NCBI RefSeq assembly: GCF_019083965.1
Contig: NZ_JAHRCY010000006.1
Span: 411,791-475,790 of the forward strand
Direction of reading: 5' to 3'
Origin: Catellatospora tritici
GTDB lineage: Bacteria; Actinomycetota; Actinomycetes; Mycobacteriales; Micromonosporaceae
Length of the DNA stretch: 64,000 nt
Shown here: positions 17,695 through 26,300 of the stretch, piece after piece
Layout of the letters: the number at the start of each line of letters is the position of its first letter
Numbering within the stretch: the stretch's first letter is position 1
Position numbers and translations under genes: made by a program
Notes under the pieces: generated by a model
What the model saw: only the letters and a program-made list of their open reading frames with translations
Told to the model about the DNA's origin: nothing
Databases searched by the model: none

Positions 17695-18714
17695 CTAGTA
17701 GACGGTGACCGTCGCGGTCGCGGCCGGGGCATCGCTGCGCCATTCACGGATGGTCCAGCGGAGCTGCCAGCGCTGCGCCGGGGTGTTTTCGGGGATGGTC
17801 AGGCGCATCGCGAACCGGATCGAGCCGCCTGCCGGGATGGTGCCCGGGGCGCAGTTGAGCAGGTAGATCTCCAGCACCTCGGACAGGGTCTCCTGGTAGG
17901 CGGGGCAGGGGTCGAGCACGACGTCGGTCCGGCCGGGGTTGGTGAGGGTGACCGTGTAGTCGAGGTTCGCGCCCGCCTTGACGCGCGCTGGTGCCGTGAC
18001 GCGGGCGGTCAGGTGGTTGAAGTGCGGGTGGGCGGGCTGGTCCCTGAGTATGCGAAAGACCCCGGTGACATGGATGGGGCAGCTGCTGGTCAGCGTGAGT
18101 CCGGGGATCCGCAGATCGCGGTCGGCCAGCCGTACCGAAATGTCGCGGTAGCTGCGGCCGTCGCCGCCGCCGCAGCTCACTGAGCTGCCGAGGATGAACC
18201 GTGCGCTTTCGCCGGGGTCGATGGTCGCCGGGCGCTCCTGCGGACCGCCGCCGGTGACCTCCGGCGGGTCTATCACGGTCGGCACGGTTCTGCCCGCGCT
18301 GAGCAGCACGGGGACGCCGCCGAGCGAGCATCGGCTCGCCCCCGCGTTGCGGACGTCGATGTGGTGCAGCTCGGTGGCGGTGGTGCCGTCCTCGGCGGCC
18401 AGGGCGGCGGTGGCGGGAAGGTCCGCGGCGGTACACCCGCGGGCAACCGGGCGGGGCTGCTCCACCTCCCGTTCCGGGCCTTGGACACCGTTGAGTTGCC
18501 ACGGCACCGCGTCGGGCGGCCAACTGCCGGTGAGCGGCGCCGGGGATGCGCCATCGGACGTGGTGGTCGCGGCGTCGGTCGGGGCGGGGCTGTCGGCGGG
18601 CGTGGCAATCCTGGGTACGACCGGGGCGGCGCTGTCGGTGGACTTGGCGGTCGGCGGCCCGGCGGCACAGCCGGTCAGCAGGAGCAGGGTGGACAGGACG
18701 GCCAGACGGCGCAT
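17695..18714 (-). CDS. DUF4232 lipoprotein, copy A
   Basis: 339 residues from the ATG at 18714; lipobox LLLLTGC then a long Thr/Ala/Pro spacer to ~residue 60. DUF4232 signature GCTAADLPATAALAAEDG and VRNAGASRCSLGGVPVLL, followed by the same Ig-like second domain as copies B and C (LDYTVTLTNPGRTDVVLDPC, IPAGGSIRFAMRLTIPENTPA). It follows the membrane-anchored DUF4232 protein by 25 bases. The three tandem lipoproteins must derive from duplication of one ancestor. Confidence 0.8.
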   Translation of the reverse strand: MRRLAVLSTLLLLTGCAAGPPTAKSTDSAAPVVPRIATPADSPAPTDAATTTSDGASPAPLTGSWPPDAVPWQLNGVQGPEREVEQPRPVARGCTAADLPATAALAAEDGTTATELHHIDVRNAGASRCSLGGVPVLLSAGRTVPTVIDPPEVTGGGPQERPATIDPGESARFILGSSVSCGGGDGRSYRDISVRLADRDLRIPGLTLTSSCPIHVTGVFRILRDQPAHPHFNHLTARVTAPARVKAGANLDYTVTLTNPGRTDVVLDPCPAYQETLSEVLEIYLLNCAPGTIPAGGSIRFAMRLTIPENTPAQRWQLRWTIREWRSDAPAATATVTVY

Positions 18715-18739
18715 GGGTTCCCCCGGGGCTGGTCGGCGG

Positions 18740-19435
18740 TCAGCCACGGTCGGCGGACCAGACGGACACGGTGATGACGCAGGTGGTGGTGAGGGTGAGG
18801 CCGGGCAGCGGCAGGCGGCCGCCGTCGAAGGAGAGCACCACGTCGCGGTAGACGGTCGGGTGTGCGGAGTCCGGGCAGGTGGTGGAGGAGGCGAGGGTGG
18901 CGGACGCGGCGCCGCCGGGGGCGAGCAGCACGGATGGCACACCGGTGCCGTCGGGATCGCTGTCCGTGTCGTCCGGCGCGGCATCGGGCGTGGTGGGCAC
19001 GGCCTGGACCCCGCCGCTCTCCTGCGAGCCGAGGTTGGGGTGGTCGATGAGCAGGCATGCCTCGGTGCCGCTGTTGCGTACGGTGACGCGGTAGCGCTCG
19101 TACCCGTTGGCCGGGCCGAGCAGCAGTGCCGACGCGGTCGGGCCGAGGTCGGCCACGGTGCAGGCGGCGGCGCTGGGCTGGGGGGTGGGCTGGTCGCGCC
19201 GCAGCCAGGGGATGCCGTCATCGAGGCGCCAGGCCGGATTCGCCACCGTCACCGGGACGAGGATCACGGCCGGGGCCGCCAGCAGTGCCGACATGACCGT
19301 GGCGGTGATGGCCGCGATCCGGCGCCGCCGCCGGCGCCGCATGCCGGTGTGGACCCGGTGTACCGGGTCGTGCCAGCCGGGCAGGGCGTGCCGCTCGTCG
19401 GTGAGGGTGCGGCGCAGCTGCTCCTCGATGTTCAT
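18740..19435 (-). CDS. membrane-anchored DUF4232-like partner of ECF sigma factor
   Basis: 231 residues from the ATG at 19435, overlapping the sigma-factor stop by ATGA. The N-terminal ~33 residues are cytosolic and end in a run of arginines (GMRRRRRRRIAA), followed by one membrane helix (~35-58) and an outside domain like DUF4232 (ACTVADLGPTASAL, VRNSGTEACLLIDHPNL). Its position directly after the sigma gene and its topology are those of an anti-sigma factor, but no zinc-finger HxxxCxxC is present. It may instead be a sensor that evolved with the lipoproteins downstream. Confidence 0.72.
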   Translation of the reverse strand: MNIEEQLRRTLTDERHALPGWHDPVHRVHTGMRRRRRRRIAAITATVMSALLAAPAVILVPVTVANPAWRLDDGIPWLRRDQPTPQPSAAACTVADLGPTASALLLGPANGYERYRVTVRNSGTEACLLIDHPNLGSQESGGVQAVPTTPDAAPDDTDSDPDGTGVPSVLLAPGGAASATLASSTTCPDSAHPTVYRDVVLSFDGGRLPLPGLTLTTTCVITVSVWSADRG

Positions 19436-19929
19436 CGCAGGGCCTCCAGTCCCGACGGTGTGAGCGCTTCGCGCAGCTTGGCCATGGCGCGTGAGGCGGT
19501 GCTCTTGACCGTGCCCTGGCTGCAGCCGAGGGTCTGCGCGATCTGCGCCTCGGACATGTCCTCGTAGTAGCGCAGCACGATCACCGCCCGCTGCTGCCGG
19601 GGCAACGTGGCCAGTAGCCGCCACAGTTCGCCGTCGTGTGGCTGCTGCTCGCTGCCGGGCCGTTCGGGCAGCTCGCCAGGCAGCACCTCGCGCCAGAACC
19701 GGCGGCGGCGGTTGAGATAGCAGTTGATGATGGTGCGGCGCACGTACCCCTCGGGGTTGTCGTGGCGTTCGATCCGGCGCCAGGCCAGGCCGGTGCGTTC
19801 CAGCGCGTCCTGGACCAGGTCGGCGGCCAGGTGTGGGTCCCCACACAGCACGTGCGCGAACCGCAGCAGGTCAGCGTGCCTGCCGCGGACGTACTCGTCG
19901 AAGGACGTCGGTGCGTCCCATCTCGCCAT
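19432..19929 (-). CDS. SigE-family ECF RNA polymerase sigma factor
   Basis: 165 residues from the ATG at 19929. Region 2: FDEYVRGRHADLLRFAHVLCGDPHLAADLVQDALERT; region 4: LPRQQRAVIVLRYYEDMSEAQIAQTLGCSQGTVKS with the DNA-recognition helix at its end. This is the short SigE-type ECF group abundant in Micromonosporaceae. It should direct polymerase to the operon it heads (four DUF4232 proteins). A promoter-like GGACAACC/CGTGTCAT pair lies almost against the start codon, implying autoregulation with a leaderless or near-leaderless message. Confidence 0.92.
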   Translation of the reverse strand: MARWDAPTSFDEYVRGRHADLLRFAHVLCGDPHLAADLVQDALERTGLAWRRIERHDNPEGYVRRTIINCYLNRRRRFWREVLPGELPERPGSEQQPHDGELWRLLATLPRQQRAVIVLRYYEDMSEAQIAQTLGCSQGTVKSTASRAMAKLREALTPSGLEALR

Positions 19930-19936
19930 GACCGGT

Positions 19937-19967
19937 ATGACACGCGGCGGCCCGCTGTCGGTTGTCC
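19937..19967 (-). promoter_or_regulatory. candidate ECF-type promoter of the DUF4232 operon
   Basis: On the minus strand GGACAACC (19967-19960) is followed after 15 bases by CGTGTCAT (19944-19937). This resembles the GGCAACC/CGTGTCT pair found twice at 35.8 kb. The -10 box ends only seven bases before the ATG, so the transcript would be essentially leaderless. Confidence 0.45.
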
Positions 19968-20058
19968 GCCGGAAAGTCGGGCGCGCGACGTTAGCCGCCA
20001 CCGCGAACGGGTAGATAGACGGCACATCAGTCCAACACGAGCATGGGAGGCGAGCTAC

Positions 20059-20442
20059 ATGACGGCCATGAACCCCATCCCCTGGGACCCGTGGAACTAC
20101 CGCGAGACGCTCGACTACAAGCCCACCGAGGACGGCGGTGACCGTTCGATCGTGGGCTTCCACGTGGAGGCGACCGACGGCGGGATCGGCAAGATCGACG
20201 AGGCGACCGGCGTTGTCGGTTCGCGTTACCTCGTGGTCGACACCGGTCCGTGGATCTTCGGAAGCAAGGTGCTGCTGCCGGCGGGTGTCATCAAGGACAT
20301 CGACTTCGCCGACGAGCGGGTCTTCGTCGACCGCAGCAAGTCCGAGATCAAGGACGCGCCCGAGTACGACCCGGACCGACGCGATGACGTCGGCTACCGG
20401 GACTCACTCGGCGACTACTACGCCGGCGGATCGCCGCGCTGA
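20059..20442 (+). CDS. PRC-barrel domain protein
   Basis: 127 residues from the ATG at 20059, with GGGAGGCGAG five bases upstream. Residues ~28-95 form a PRC-barrel-like domain (IVGFHVEATDGGIGKIDEATG, then SRYLVVDTGPWIFGSKVLLPAG and IKDIDFADERVFVDRS), as in small actinobacterial stress or envelope-associated proteins. The C-terminus is acidic and ends GDYYAGGSPR. Divergent from the ECF sigma gene, so its promoter lies in the same ~130-base gap. Molecular partner unknown. Confidence 0.85.
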   Translation: MTAMNPIPWDPWNYRETLDYKPTEDGGDRSIVGFHVEATDGGIGKIDEATGVVGSRYLVVDTGPWIFGSKVLLPAGVIKDIDFADERVFVDRSKSEIKDAPEYDPDRRDDVGYRDSLGDYYAGGSPR

Positions 20443-20458
20443 TGAACAGGCCCGGGGC

Positions 20459-20480
20459 GGGGCGGCTGTCGAGCCGCCCC
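20459..20480 (+). terminator. GC-rich terminator hairpin after PRC-barrel gene
   Basis: GGGGCGGCT (20459-20467) and AGCCGCCCC (20472-20480) form a perfect 9-bp stem with a GTCG loop, 16 bases after the stop and between two convergent genes. Confidence 0.6.
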
Positions 20481-20614
20481 CCCCCGGGGGATAACCGACC
20501 CGGGGGGGCCCGACAGCCGGCGCCCCCCCCGCGCCCCCCCCCCCGGGGGGCCCCCCCCCCCCCCCCCGCGGGGGGGGGGGGGGGGGGGGGCCCCCCCCCC
20601 CCCGCCCCGGGGCA
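20475..20614. other. homopolymer G/C tract, probable sequence artefact
   Basis: About 140 bases are almost wholly runs of C and G up to about 20 long, unlike any coding or regulatory sequence here. It lies exactly between convergent genes, where a strong hairpin is expected. Mis-called or collapsed reads over the hairpin are the simplest explanation. Confidence 0.7.
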
Positions 20615-20733
20615 TCACCGTCCGGTGTGGCACAGACGCCGGGCGAAGCAGTCCGGTAGGGGGTGGAACGCGGTGCGGGCCGCGTTCCGTTCGCGGGCCG
20701 GTCCGGTCGGGAGACATCGGACCGGCCCGCCAC

Positions 20734-21534
20734 TCACGCCAGGGCCGCGCAGGCGTCGACCAGGCGGGCCAGCGCCGCGCCCACCGCGGCCAGCCCCTCG
20801 GTCGGCGGGCCGCCGGGCTCGACCGAGTACCCGTCCCGGCGCAGTTCGATCATCAGGCCGTGCACCCGCGTGTCCTTGCCGTGGTGCTTCAGCGGGACAT
20901 AGCAACCGGCGAACGGGCTGTCGAACGCGGCGTCGTAGTCCGCGAACGCGCTCCGGGCCGCCTCGACCAGCCAGGGCGGGGTGTGCGCGGAGTCGGTGCC
21001 CAGGCATACCTCGGGCCGTTCGACGCCGCCGATCTCGTACGGCAGCCGCTCGCGCGGGTACGAGTGCACGTCGATGATCACCGCGCGCCCGGTCGCGGCC
21101 AGCCGCGCGTCGACCAGCTCCGTCATCGCCGCCGCGTACGGGTCGAACCACCGCTCCACCAGCGCCTTCGCCGCCGCGGGGTCGTCGGCGCGCAGCGGTG
21201 CTCCGGCGCTGGTGCGGGTGTAGACCGCGCCCATGCCCACCGCGATCATCGGCTCGCGCTCGTCGGGGAACCGCTCCGGGTCCACGACCAGCCGGGACAG
21301 GCCGTTCACCAGTGACCACGGCCGCAGCCGCGCCGCGTCGGCGGCGTACGCGGCGATCAGGTCGGTGTGCGCGTCGGTCATCGCCGCCAGTTCGGCGGCC
21401 AGCTCCACGTCGTCGAGCAGCAGTCCCGCCCGGACGTCGGCCGGGATCGCGATGGCGGCGTGCGGCACGTGCAGGATGACGGGGCTCGCGTCACCGCCGG
21501 GCAGCACCCGGTGGCCTGGCTCGGTGTCGTTCAT
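20734..21534 (-). CDS. N-formylglutamate amidohydrolase family protein
   Basis: 266 residues, ATG at 21534. Family motifs in order: VILHVPHAA, DAHTDLIAAYAAD, SRLVVDPERFPDE, VIIDVHSYPRE and HGLMIELRRDGY. The His/Asp/Glu residues in HVPH, DxHTD and DVHSY bind the catalytic zinc. The family hydrolyses N-formyl-L-glutamate to formate and glutamate (last step of one histidine-degradation route) or related N-acyl amino acids. No hut genes are nearby, so substrate is uncertain. Cytosolic. Confidence 0.88.
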   Translation of the reverse strand: MNDTEPGHRVLPGGDASPVILHVPHAAIAIPADVRAGLLLDDVELAAELAAMTDAHTDLIAAYAADAARLRPWSLVNGLSRLVVDPERFPDEREPMIAVGMGAVYTRTSAGAPLRADDPAAAKALVERWFDPYAAAMTELVDARLAATGRAVIIDVHSYPRERLPYEIGGVERPEVCLGTDSAHTPPWLVEAARSAFADYDAAFDSPFAGCYVPLKHHGKDTRVHGLMIELRRDGYSVEPGGPPTEGLAAVGAALARLVDACAALA

Positions 21535-21567
21535 CGGCCGGACACTACCGGCCGGGTCCGATGGATT

Positions 21568-21584
21568 CTGCCGACCTTCGGCAG
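21568..21584. promoter_or_regulatory. palindrome between divergent genes
   Basis: CTGCCGA and TCGGCAG are perfect arms around a three-base spacer, in the 119-bp gap between the divergent amidohydrolase and ABC exporter genes. A candidate operator; no cognate regulator is identified, though a PucR-type regulator is encoded downstream. Confidence 0.4.
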
Positions 21585-21653
21585 TCTCGGGGTGGCCAAG
21601 TCGGCCGAGGTCACCTCTGGAGGACGGCGCGGGCGCCGCGCATGCTGTGGCGC

Positions 21654-22577
21654 ATGACTGACGACATCGCCGTACGGGCCGAGGACCTGACCAAGTTCTA
21701 CGGCACCCGTCGCGGCATCGAGGCGCTGAACCTCCAGGTCAACGCGGGCGAGGTGCTGGGCTTCCTCGGCCCCAACGGCGCGGGCAAGACCACCACCATC
21801 CGGCTGCTGCTGGACTTCCTGCGCCCGACCCGCGGACATGCGACGGTACTCGGCCTGGACCCGCGCCGGGACAAGGCGGCGCTGCACCGGCAGATCGGCT
21901 ACCTGCCTGGGGAGCTGGCGTTCCCGGGCCGGGAGAGGGCTGCGGACCTGCTGCGCTTCTTCGCCCGGACCCGGGGCGGGGTGTCGTGGCAGGCGGTGAC
22001 GGAGCTGGCCGAGCGGCTGGAGCTGGACCTGTCCCGGCCGATCCACACCATGTCCAAGGGCAACAAGCAGAAGGTCGGCCTGGTACAGGCGTTCATGCAC
22101 GCCCCGGCGCTGCTGGTGTTGGACGAGCCGACCAGCGGCCTGGACCCGCTGATGCAGCAGGAGTTCCTGACGATGGTGCGGCAGGCGAGGGATGCCGGGC
22201 AGACCGTGTTCATGTCCTCGCACGTGCTCGCCGAGGTGCAGCAGGTCGCCGACCGGGTGGCGATCGTGCGCGACGGGCGGCTGGTGGCACTGGAGCGGGT
22301 CGAGTCGCTTGGTCGCCGCGCCGTACGCCACCTTGAGATCCACTTCGAGGAGCCGGTGGACCCGGCTGAGTTCGCGTCGCTGCCGGGGGTCAGCGACGTG
22401 ACGGTGTCCGGGCCGGTGCTGCGCTGCACCGTCGACGGCAGGCTCAGCCCGCTGGTCCGGGCGGCGGCCCGACACGAGGTGGTCGACCTGCTGTCGACCG
22501 AGCCGGACCTGGAGGAGACGTTCCTCAGCTACTACTACGAATCCGAGGGAGCCGGACATGACGCCGCTGATGCGTAA
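21654..22577 (+). CDS. ABC-2 exporter ATP-binding protein
   Basis: 307 residues from the ATG at 21654. Walker A GPNGAGKTTT (~residue 41), Q-loop IGYLPGEL, ABC signature MSKGNKQKVGL (a variant with SKGNK for SGGQ), Walker B LLVLDEPTSGLD and switch His in SSH. C-terminal ~70 residues form the extra domain of drug/lantibiotic exporters (DrrA/CcmA-like). The stop lies 20 bases inside the permease gene, so the two are coupled. Probably exports a drug or lipid. Confidence 0.92.
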   Translation: MTDDIAVRAEDLTKFYGTRRGIEALNLQVNAGEVLGFLGPNGAGKTTTIRLLLDFLRPTRGHATVLGLDPRRDKAALHRQIGYLPGELAFPGRERAADLLRFFARTRGGVSWQAVTELAERLELDLSRPIHTMSKGNKQKVGLVQAFMHAPALLVLDEPTSGLDPLMQQEFLTMVRQARDAGQTVFMSSHVLAEVQQVADRVAIVRDGRLVALERVESLGRRAVRHLEIHFEEPVDPAEFASLPGVSDVTVSGPVLRCTVDGRLSPLVRAAARHEVVDLLSTEPDLEETFLSYYYESEGAGHDAADA

Positions 22578-23343
22578 GACCTGGCGCGACGACCGGCGCG
22601 CCCTCATCGGCTGGACCGTCGGCATCGCCGCGTTCACCCTGGTCTACACGTCGTTCTACCCGCAGCTGCGGAACGCGGCCAAGCTCAAGCAGGACGCGAT
22701 GCCGCAGGGGATGCTCGACTTCCTCGGCGTCTCGGACATGACCGTCGGCGCCGGATACCTGGAGGCGACGGTGTTCGGCCTGATCGGGCCGCTGCTGCTG
22801 ATCACCTGCGGGACCATGCTGGCCGCGCGCATCATCGCCCGGCCCGAGGAGGACGGCGGCATGGAGCTGCTGCTGGCCAACCCGCTGTCGCGGCGCGCGT
22901 TCGCGGGCCAGCGGCTGGCCGCGGCCGGTCTGGCGGTCACCGTGATCGCGGCGATCCCGTGGCTGCTGCTGGTGTTCATCGTGCCCGCGGCCGGGCTGGG
23001 CGTGCCGCAGGGCAACCTGGCCGCCGCCGGGGTCGGGATGATCGCGTTGGCGTGGCTGTTCACCGCGGTGGCGTTCCTGGTCGGCGCGGCCACGGGGCGG
23101 CGCGGGCAGGTGCTGGCGGTCACGGGGGTACTGGCGGTCGGCACGTACATGGCGCGCGCCCTGTCCGGGATGATCGAGTCGATCGCGTGGCTGAAGTGGG
23201 CCTCCCCGTTCCACTACTTCCTCGGCGGCGATCCGCTGCGCACCGGCTGGCACGGGGGCTATCTGGCGGTGCTGGTGCTGCCCGCGATAGCGTGCGCCCT
23301 CGCCGGGATCGCCGCGTTCGACCGGCGCGACGTCGGCGTGTGA
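22558..23343 (+). CDS. ABC-2 exporter permease
   Basis: 261 residues, six predicted membrane helices (for example IGWTVGIAAFTLVYTSFY, VFGLIGPLLLITCGTMLA, LAVLVLPAIACALAGIAAF). The cytosolic loop RPEEDGGMELLLANPLSRR is typical of ABC-2 type permeases of the ABC_membrane/YhaP-like group and contacts the ATPase. Overlaps the upstream ATPase gene by 20 bases; two copies of each would form the transporter. Confidence 0.88.
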   Translation: MTPLMRKTWRDDRRALIGWTVGIAAFTLVYTSFYPQLRNAAKLKQDAMPQGMLDFLGVSDMTVGAGYLEATVFGLIGPLLLITCGTMLAARIIARPEEDGGMELLLANPLSRRAFAGQRLAAAGLAVTVIAAIPWLLLVFIVPAAGLGVPQGNLAAAGVGMIALAWLFTAVAFLVGAATGRRGQVLAVTGVLAVGTYMARALSGMIESIAWLKWASPFHYFLGGDPLRTGWHGGYLAVLVLPAIACALAGIAAFDRRDVGV

Positions 23344-23397
23344 CAGCACGGTCGGGCGGGCACCGCGCCCGCCCGACCCGTAGCAGGCGGGAACCCC

Positions 23398-24429
23398 ATG
23401 ACCGACCCAGATCGGCTCGCCGCCGAGGCCGACCGGCTGCTGCGCGAGGTGACCGGCACGGTCACCCCGGCGCAGCTGCGTGCGGCGGGGCGGCTCGGCG
23501 CGGACGCGGCGGCGCTGTCGTACCGGCTGGGCGACGCGGTCGGCGCGCTGACCGGCGCCGCGGCCGCGACCGATTGCGCCCGCGCGCAGGCGGTGCTGCG
23601 GGCGCTGCCCGCGCTGGTGGACGCGCTGCTCGACGGCTACCAGCGCGGCAACCACGCCCAGGCCGCGGCGCACGACCGCGAGCGCGACCGGTTCATCGAC
23701 GACCTGCTGTCGGGGCACACCGACCCGGGCCGCCTGGCCGCCCGCGCCCAGCGGTACGGCGTCAGCCTCGCCGGGCGGCACGTCGTCATCGCGGCCCGCG
23801 CGCCGGGCCTGTCCGCGACGGCCGTGCACGCCATCGACGACGCGCTCGTGGCGCGGTTCGGGGCGGCGAACACGATGACCCGCGAGCGTGACGGCGAGCT
23901 GGTCTGCGTGGCCGCCGACGGGCTGCGCGGGGTGCCCGCGGAGCTGGCGCGGCAGCTGCTGGCGTACCAGGGAAGTGGCTGGCAGCTGGCCGTGGGCCGG
24001 GCCCATCCCGGGTTGGCGGGCCTGGCCACGTCGCTGCGGGAGGCCCGCGACACGCTGGACCTGGCCGGGCGGCTCGGCTTCACCGCACCGGTGCTGCACG
24101 CGTCCGACCTGCTGGTCTTCCCGGTGCTGCTGCGCGACCGCGACGCGATGACCGACCTGGTCGACACGGTGCTCGGGCCGCTGCGTGACGCCCGGGGCGG
24201 GGCCGCGCCGCTGCTGGAGACGCTCGGCGTGCTGTTCGAGCAGCAGGGCAACCACACCGCGGCGGCGCGGGTGCTGCACGTCAGCGTACGGGCGGTCAGC
24301 TACCGGCTGGACCGGATCCGGGCGCTGACCGGCTATCACCCGGGCGAGCCGACGCAGCGGTTCACCCTGCACACGGCTGTGCTCGGGGCCAAGCTGCTGG
24401 GCTGGCCCGCCGACGAACCGCCCGGCTGA
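23398..24429 (+). CDS. PucR-family transcriptional regulator
   Basis: 343 residues. Central ~100-225 is the CdaR GGDEF-like region; the C-terminus carries the PucR helix-turn-helix, LGVLFEQQGNHTAAARVLHVSVRAVSYRLDRIRALTG [read as two motifs: LGVLFEQQGNHTAAA and VSVRAVSYRLDRI in register], ending in a helical tail. PucR-type regulators control purine, amino-acid or polyamine catabolism. It starts 54 bases after the exporter permease in the same direction and may be transcribed with it, making it a candidate regulator of the exporter or the amidohydrolase. Confidence 0.85.
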   Translation: MTDPDRLAAEADRLLREVTGTVTPAQLRAAGRLGADAAALSYRLGDAVGALTGAAAATDCARAQAVLRALPALVDALLDGYQRGNHAQAAAHDRERDRFIDDLLSGHTDPGRLAARAQRYGVSLAGRHVVIAARAPGLSATAVHAIDDALVARFGAANTMTRERDGELVCVAADGLRGVPAELARQLLAYQGSGWQLAVGRAHPGLAGLATSLREARDTLDLAGRLGFTAPVLHASDLLVFPVLLRDRDAMTDLVDTVLGPLRDARGGAAPLLETLGVLFEQQGNHTAAARVLHVSVRAVSYRLDRIRALTGYHPGEPTQRFTLHTAVLGAKLLGWPADEPPG

Positions 24430-24465
24430 ACCGCGCGCGGCGACGGGCGGTGCGATGATGGCCGA

Positions 24466-25071
24466 GTGTCCGGACCAGACCTGAGCGCTGACATCGCGGC
24501 CTGCCGCGCCGCGCACGAGCGGCTGCACCGCACCCTCGACCGCGTCGATGACCTGGTGGTGCGCCAGCCCAGCCGCCTGCCCGGGTGGACGGTCGGCCAC
24601 GTGCTGACCCATCTGGCCCGCAACGCCGACAGCGTCCTGCGGCGGCTGCGTGCCGCCGAGCGCGGCGAGCTGGTCACGCAGTACGAAGGCGGCGCGGCCG
24701 GTCGCGAAGCGGAGATCGAGGCGGGTCACGACCGGCCCGCCGCCGACATCGTCGCCGACCTGCGCGCGGCCGACGCGGCTGTCGACGCGGCGTTCGCGGC
24801 GGCCCCGGCGGAGCTGTGGGCCCGCACCGTGCTGGCCGGGGACGTCAACGAGATCCCGGCGACCCGGCTGGTGTTCTCGCGCTGGCGCGAGGTCGAGGTG
24901 CACCACGTCGACCTCGGCCTGGGCTACGGACATGCCGAGTGGCCTGCGGCGCTGGTGGCCCGCTGGCTGCCGGAGCTGCTGGAGCAGCTGCCCGACCGCA
25001 CCGACCGCAACGCCCTGATGGCATGGATCCTCGGCCGGACCGAGGCGCCGGAGGTACGTTCCTGGGGCTGA
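24466..25071 (+). CDS. mycothiol-dependent maleylpyruvate isomerase family protein
   Basis: 201 residues from a GTG. The DinB-like four-helix bundle shows the three metal-ligand segments LPGWTVGHVLTHLARNAD, an acidic middle and WREVEVHHVDLGLGYG, i.e. His...Glu-x-x-x-His for divalent zinc. The family uses mycothiol, the actinobacterial thiol, for isomerisation or detoxification; the exact substrate is not evident and no gentisate-pathway genes are close. Downstream neighbour is convergent. Confidence 0.87.
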   Translation: MSGPDLSADIAACRAAHERLHRTLDRVDDLVVRQPSRLPGWTVGHVLTHLARNADSVLRRLRAAERGELVTQYEGGAAGREAEIEAGHDRPAADIVADLRAADAAVDAAFAAAPAELWARTVLAGDVNEIPATRLVFSRWREVEVHHVDLGLGYGHAEWPAALVARWLPELLEQLPDRTDRNALMAWILGRTEAPEVRSWG

Positions 25072-25087
25072 TCGCCGCCCCGGTCGA

Positions 25088-26035
25088 TCAGGGCTGGTCG
25101 GTCTGCGGGCGCTGGTAGCGGTGACCCTCGGCGTCCGGGCCGGGGCCCAGGTGGATGGTGACGCGGCACTGCGGGTCGCCGACGGCGATGCGCTCGGTCA
25201 GGTCGACGGTGGCGGTGCCCCGGTTGCGGGCACCGATGCCGCCGAACACGCTGGAGGTCATCCGGCACAGCGCCGGGGAGAACCGGACCGCGTCGCCGAA
25301 CGGACAGCGCCGGTTGCCCAGCACGATCCGCTCCTCACTGACCTCGATCACGAAGAAGTCGCCGCCGATCGCGGCCTTGAGCCGTACGTAGCACTCGGCC
25401 AGCTGCTCGGCGCTGAGCCGTCCGACGATCTGCCGCGCGGCCCGGTACTCGGCCTCCATCTGGCCGCCGACGGTCGCGCCGACGTGCGCCACCAGATCCT
25501 GGGCTCGCTGCGGACCCGCGTCGTCCTCGACGGCCCGTGCCAGCTCCACGACCAGGGCGCGCAGGAACGGCTCGCGGCCGAACCCGTCCGGCCCGGCCTC
25601 GCCCGCCGCGGGCAGCGGGTCGGTGATCCGGGCGGGCGGGTCGAACGACTTCTCGGCCGAGCGGGCCACCGGCAGCGTCGCGCTGACCCGCTTGCCGCCG
25701 CCCCGCTTGGCCGCCACGGCCAGGTCGGTGGCCAGCTGCGACACCAGCCACATGCCGCGACCGCGTTCGGCGGTCACCCGGGGCGGGGTCAGGTCGGGGG
25801 TGAACAGCGGTCCGAGGTCGTGCACGGTGATCGTCGGGTGGGTGCGGTGCCAGTCGACCGACACCCAGATCGGCCCGCCCGCGTGCTCGACGGCGTTCAT
25901 GATGAGCTCGGAGACGGTCAGCTCCGCCTCGGGCACGGCGGCGCGGTCGTCGGCGTGGCGGGCCAGGTAGGTGCCGATCTCCCGGCGCAACAGGCTGCCC
26001 GCCTCCGGCGTGGGCGGCGACAGCAGCCAGTCCAT
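25088..26035 (-). CDS. anti-sigma-type HATPase with methanogen-output-like domain
   Basis: 315 residues. Residues ~1-125 are a serine-kinase-like HATPase of the RsbW/SpoIIAB type: N-box LTVSELIMNAVEHAGGP, then VHDLGPLF and a G-rich GRGMWLVSQLATDLAV. Residues ~150-300 end in FGDAVRFSPALCRMTSSVFGG and match the small output/sensor domain (MethanogenOD1-like) often found with such ATPases. Probably phosphorylates an anti-anti-sigma partner or acts as a signalling scaffold. No STAS or sigma gene is adjacent. Confidence 0.75.
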   Translation of the reverse strand: MDWLLSPPTPEAGSLLRREIGTYLARHADDRAAVPEAELTVSELIMNAVEHAGGPIWVSVDWHRTHPTITVHDLGPLFTPDLTPPRVTAERGRGMWLVSQLATDLAVAAKRGGGKRVSATLPVARSAEKSFDPPARITDPLPAAGEAGPDGFGREPFLRALVVELARAVEDDAGPQRAQDLVAHVGATVGGQMEAEYRAARQIVGRLSAEQLAECYVRLKAAIGGDFFVIEVSEERIVLGNRRCPFGDAVRFSPALCRMTSSVFGGIGARNRGTATVDLTERIAVGDPQCRVTIHLGPGPDAEGHRYQRPQTDQP

Positions 26036-26300
26036 CTCGTCCTCACAAGTGCTCGCGCGTGGTTGGTCCGGGCTCCATGCTCCCTGCTACGGCGGCAGAG
26101 GACAACGCGAGAGCGGCGGTGTGGGTGATCTGTGTCGTTGACGGCCCTATGGGCCCCTGCTAGCGTCCATGCCGCCCGCGACGGTCTGGTGGGGAAATGC
26201 CCTGGTCAGGGGTTATTTGCCGTACCCGCCGCGCCGCCCGCGCGTCGGCAACGCGGCCGGTAGCCCGTACCCCGCCCAGCGAGACGAGGTAGTCCTGCCC

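Noticed and set aside
22525..24933. 802-codon minus-strand ORF across the ABC and PucR genes
   Set aside because: Repetitive Arg/Gln/Gly composition with no motif; the plus-strand genes are certain.
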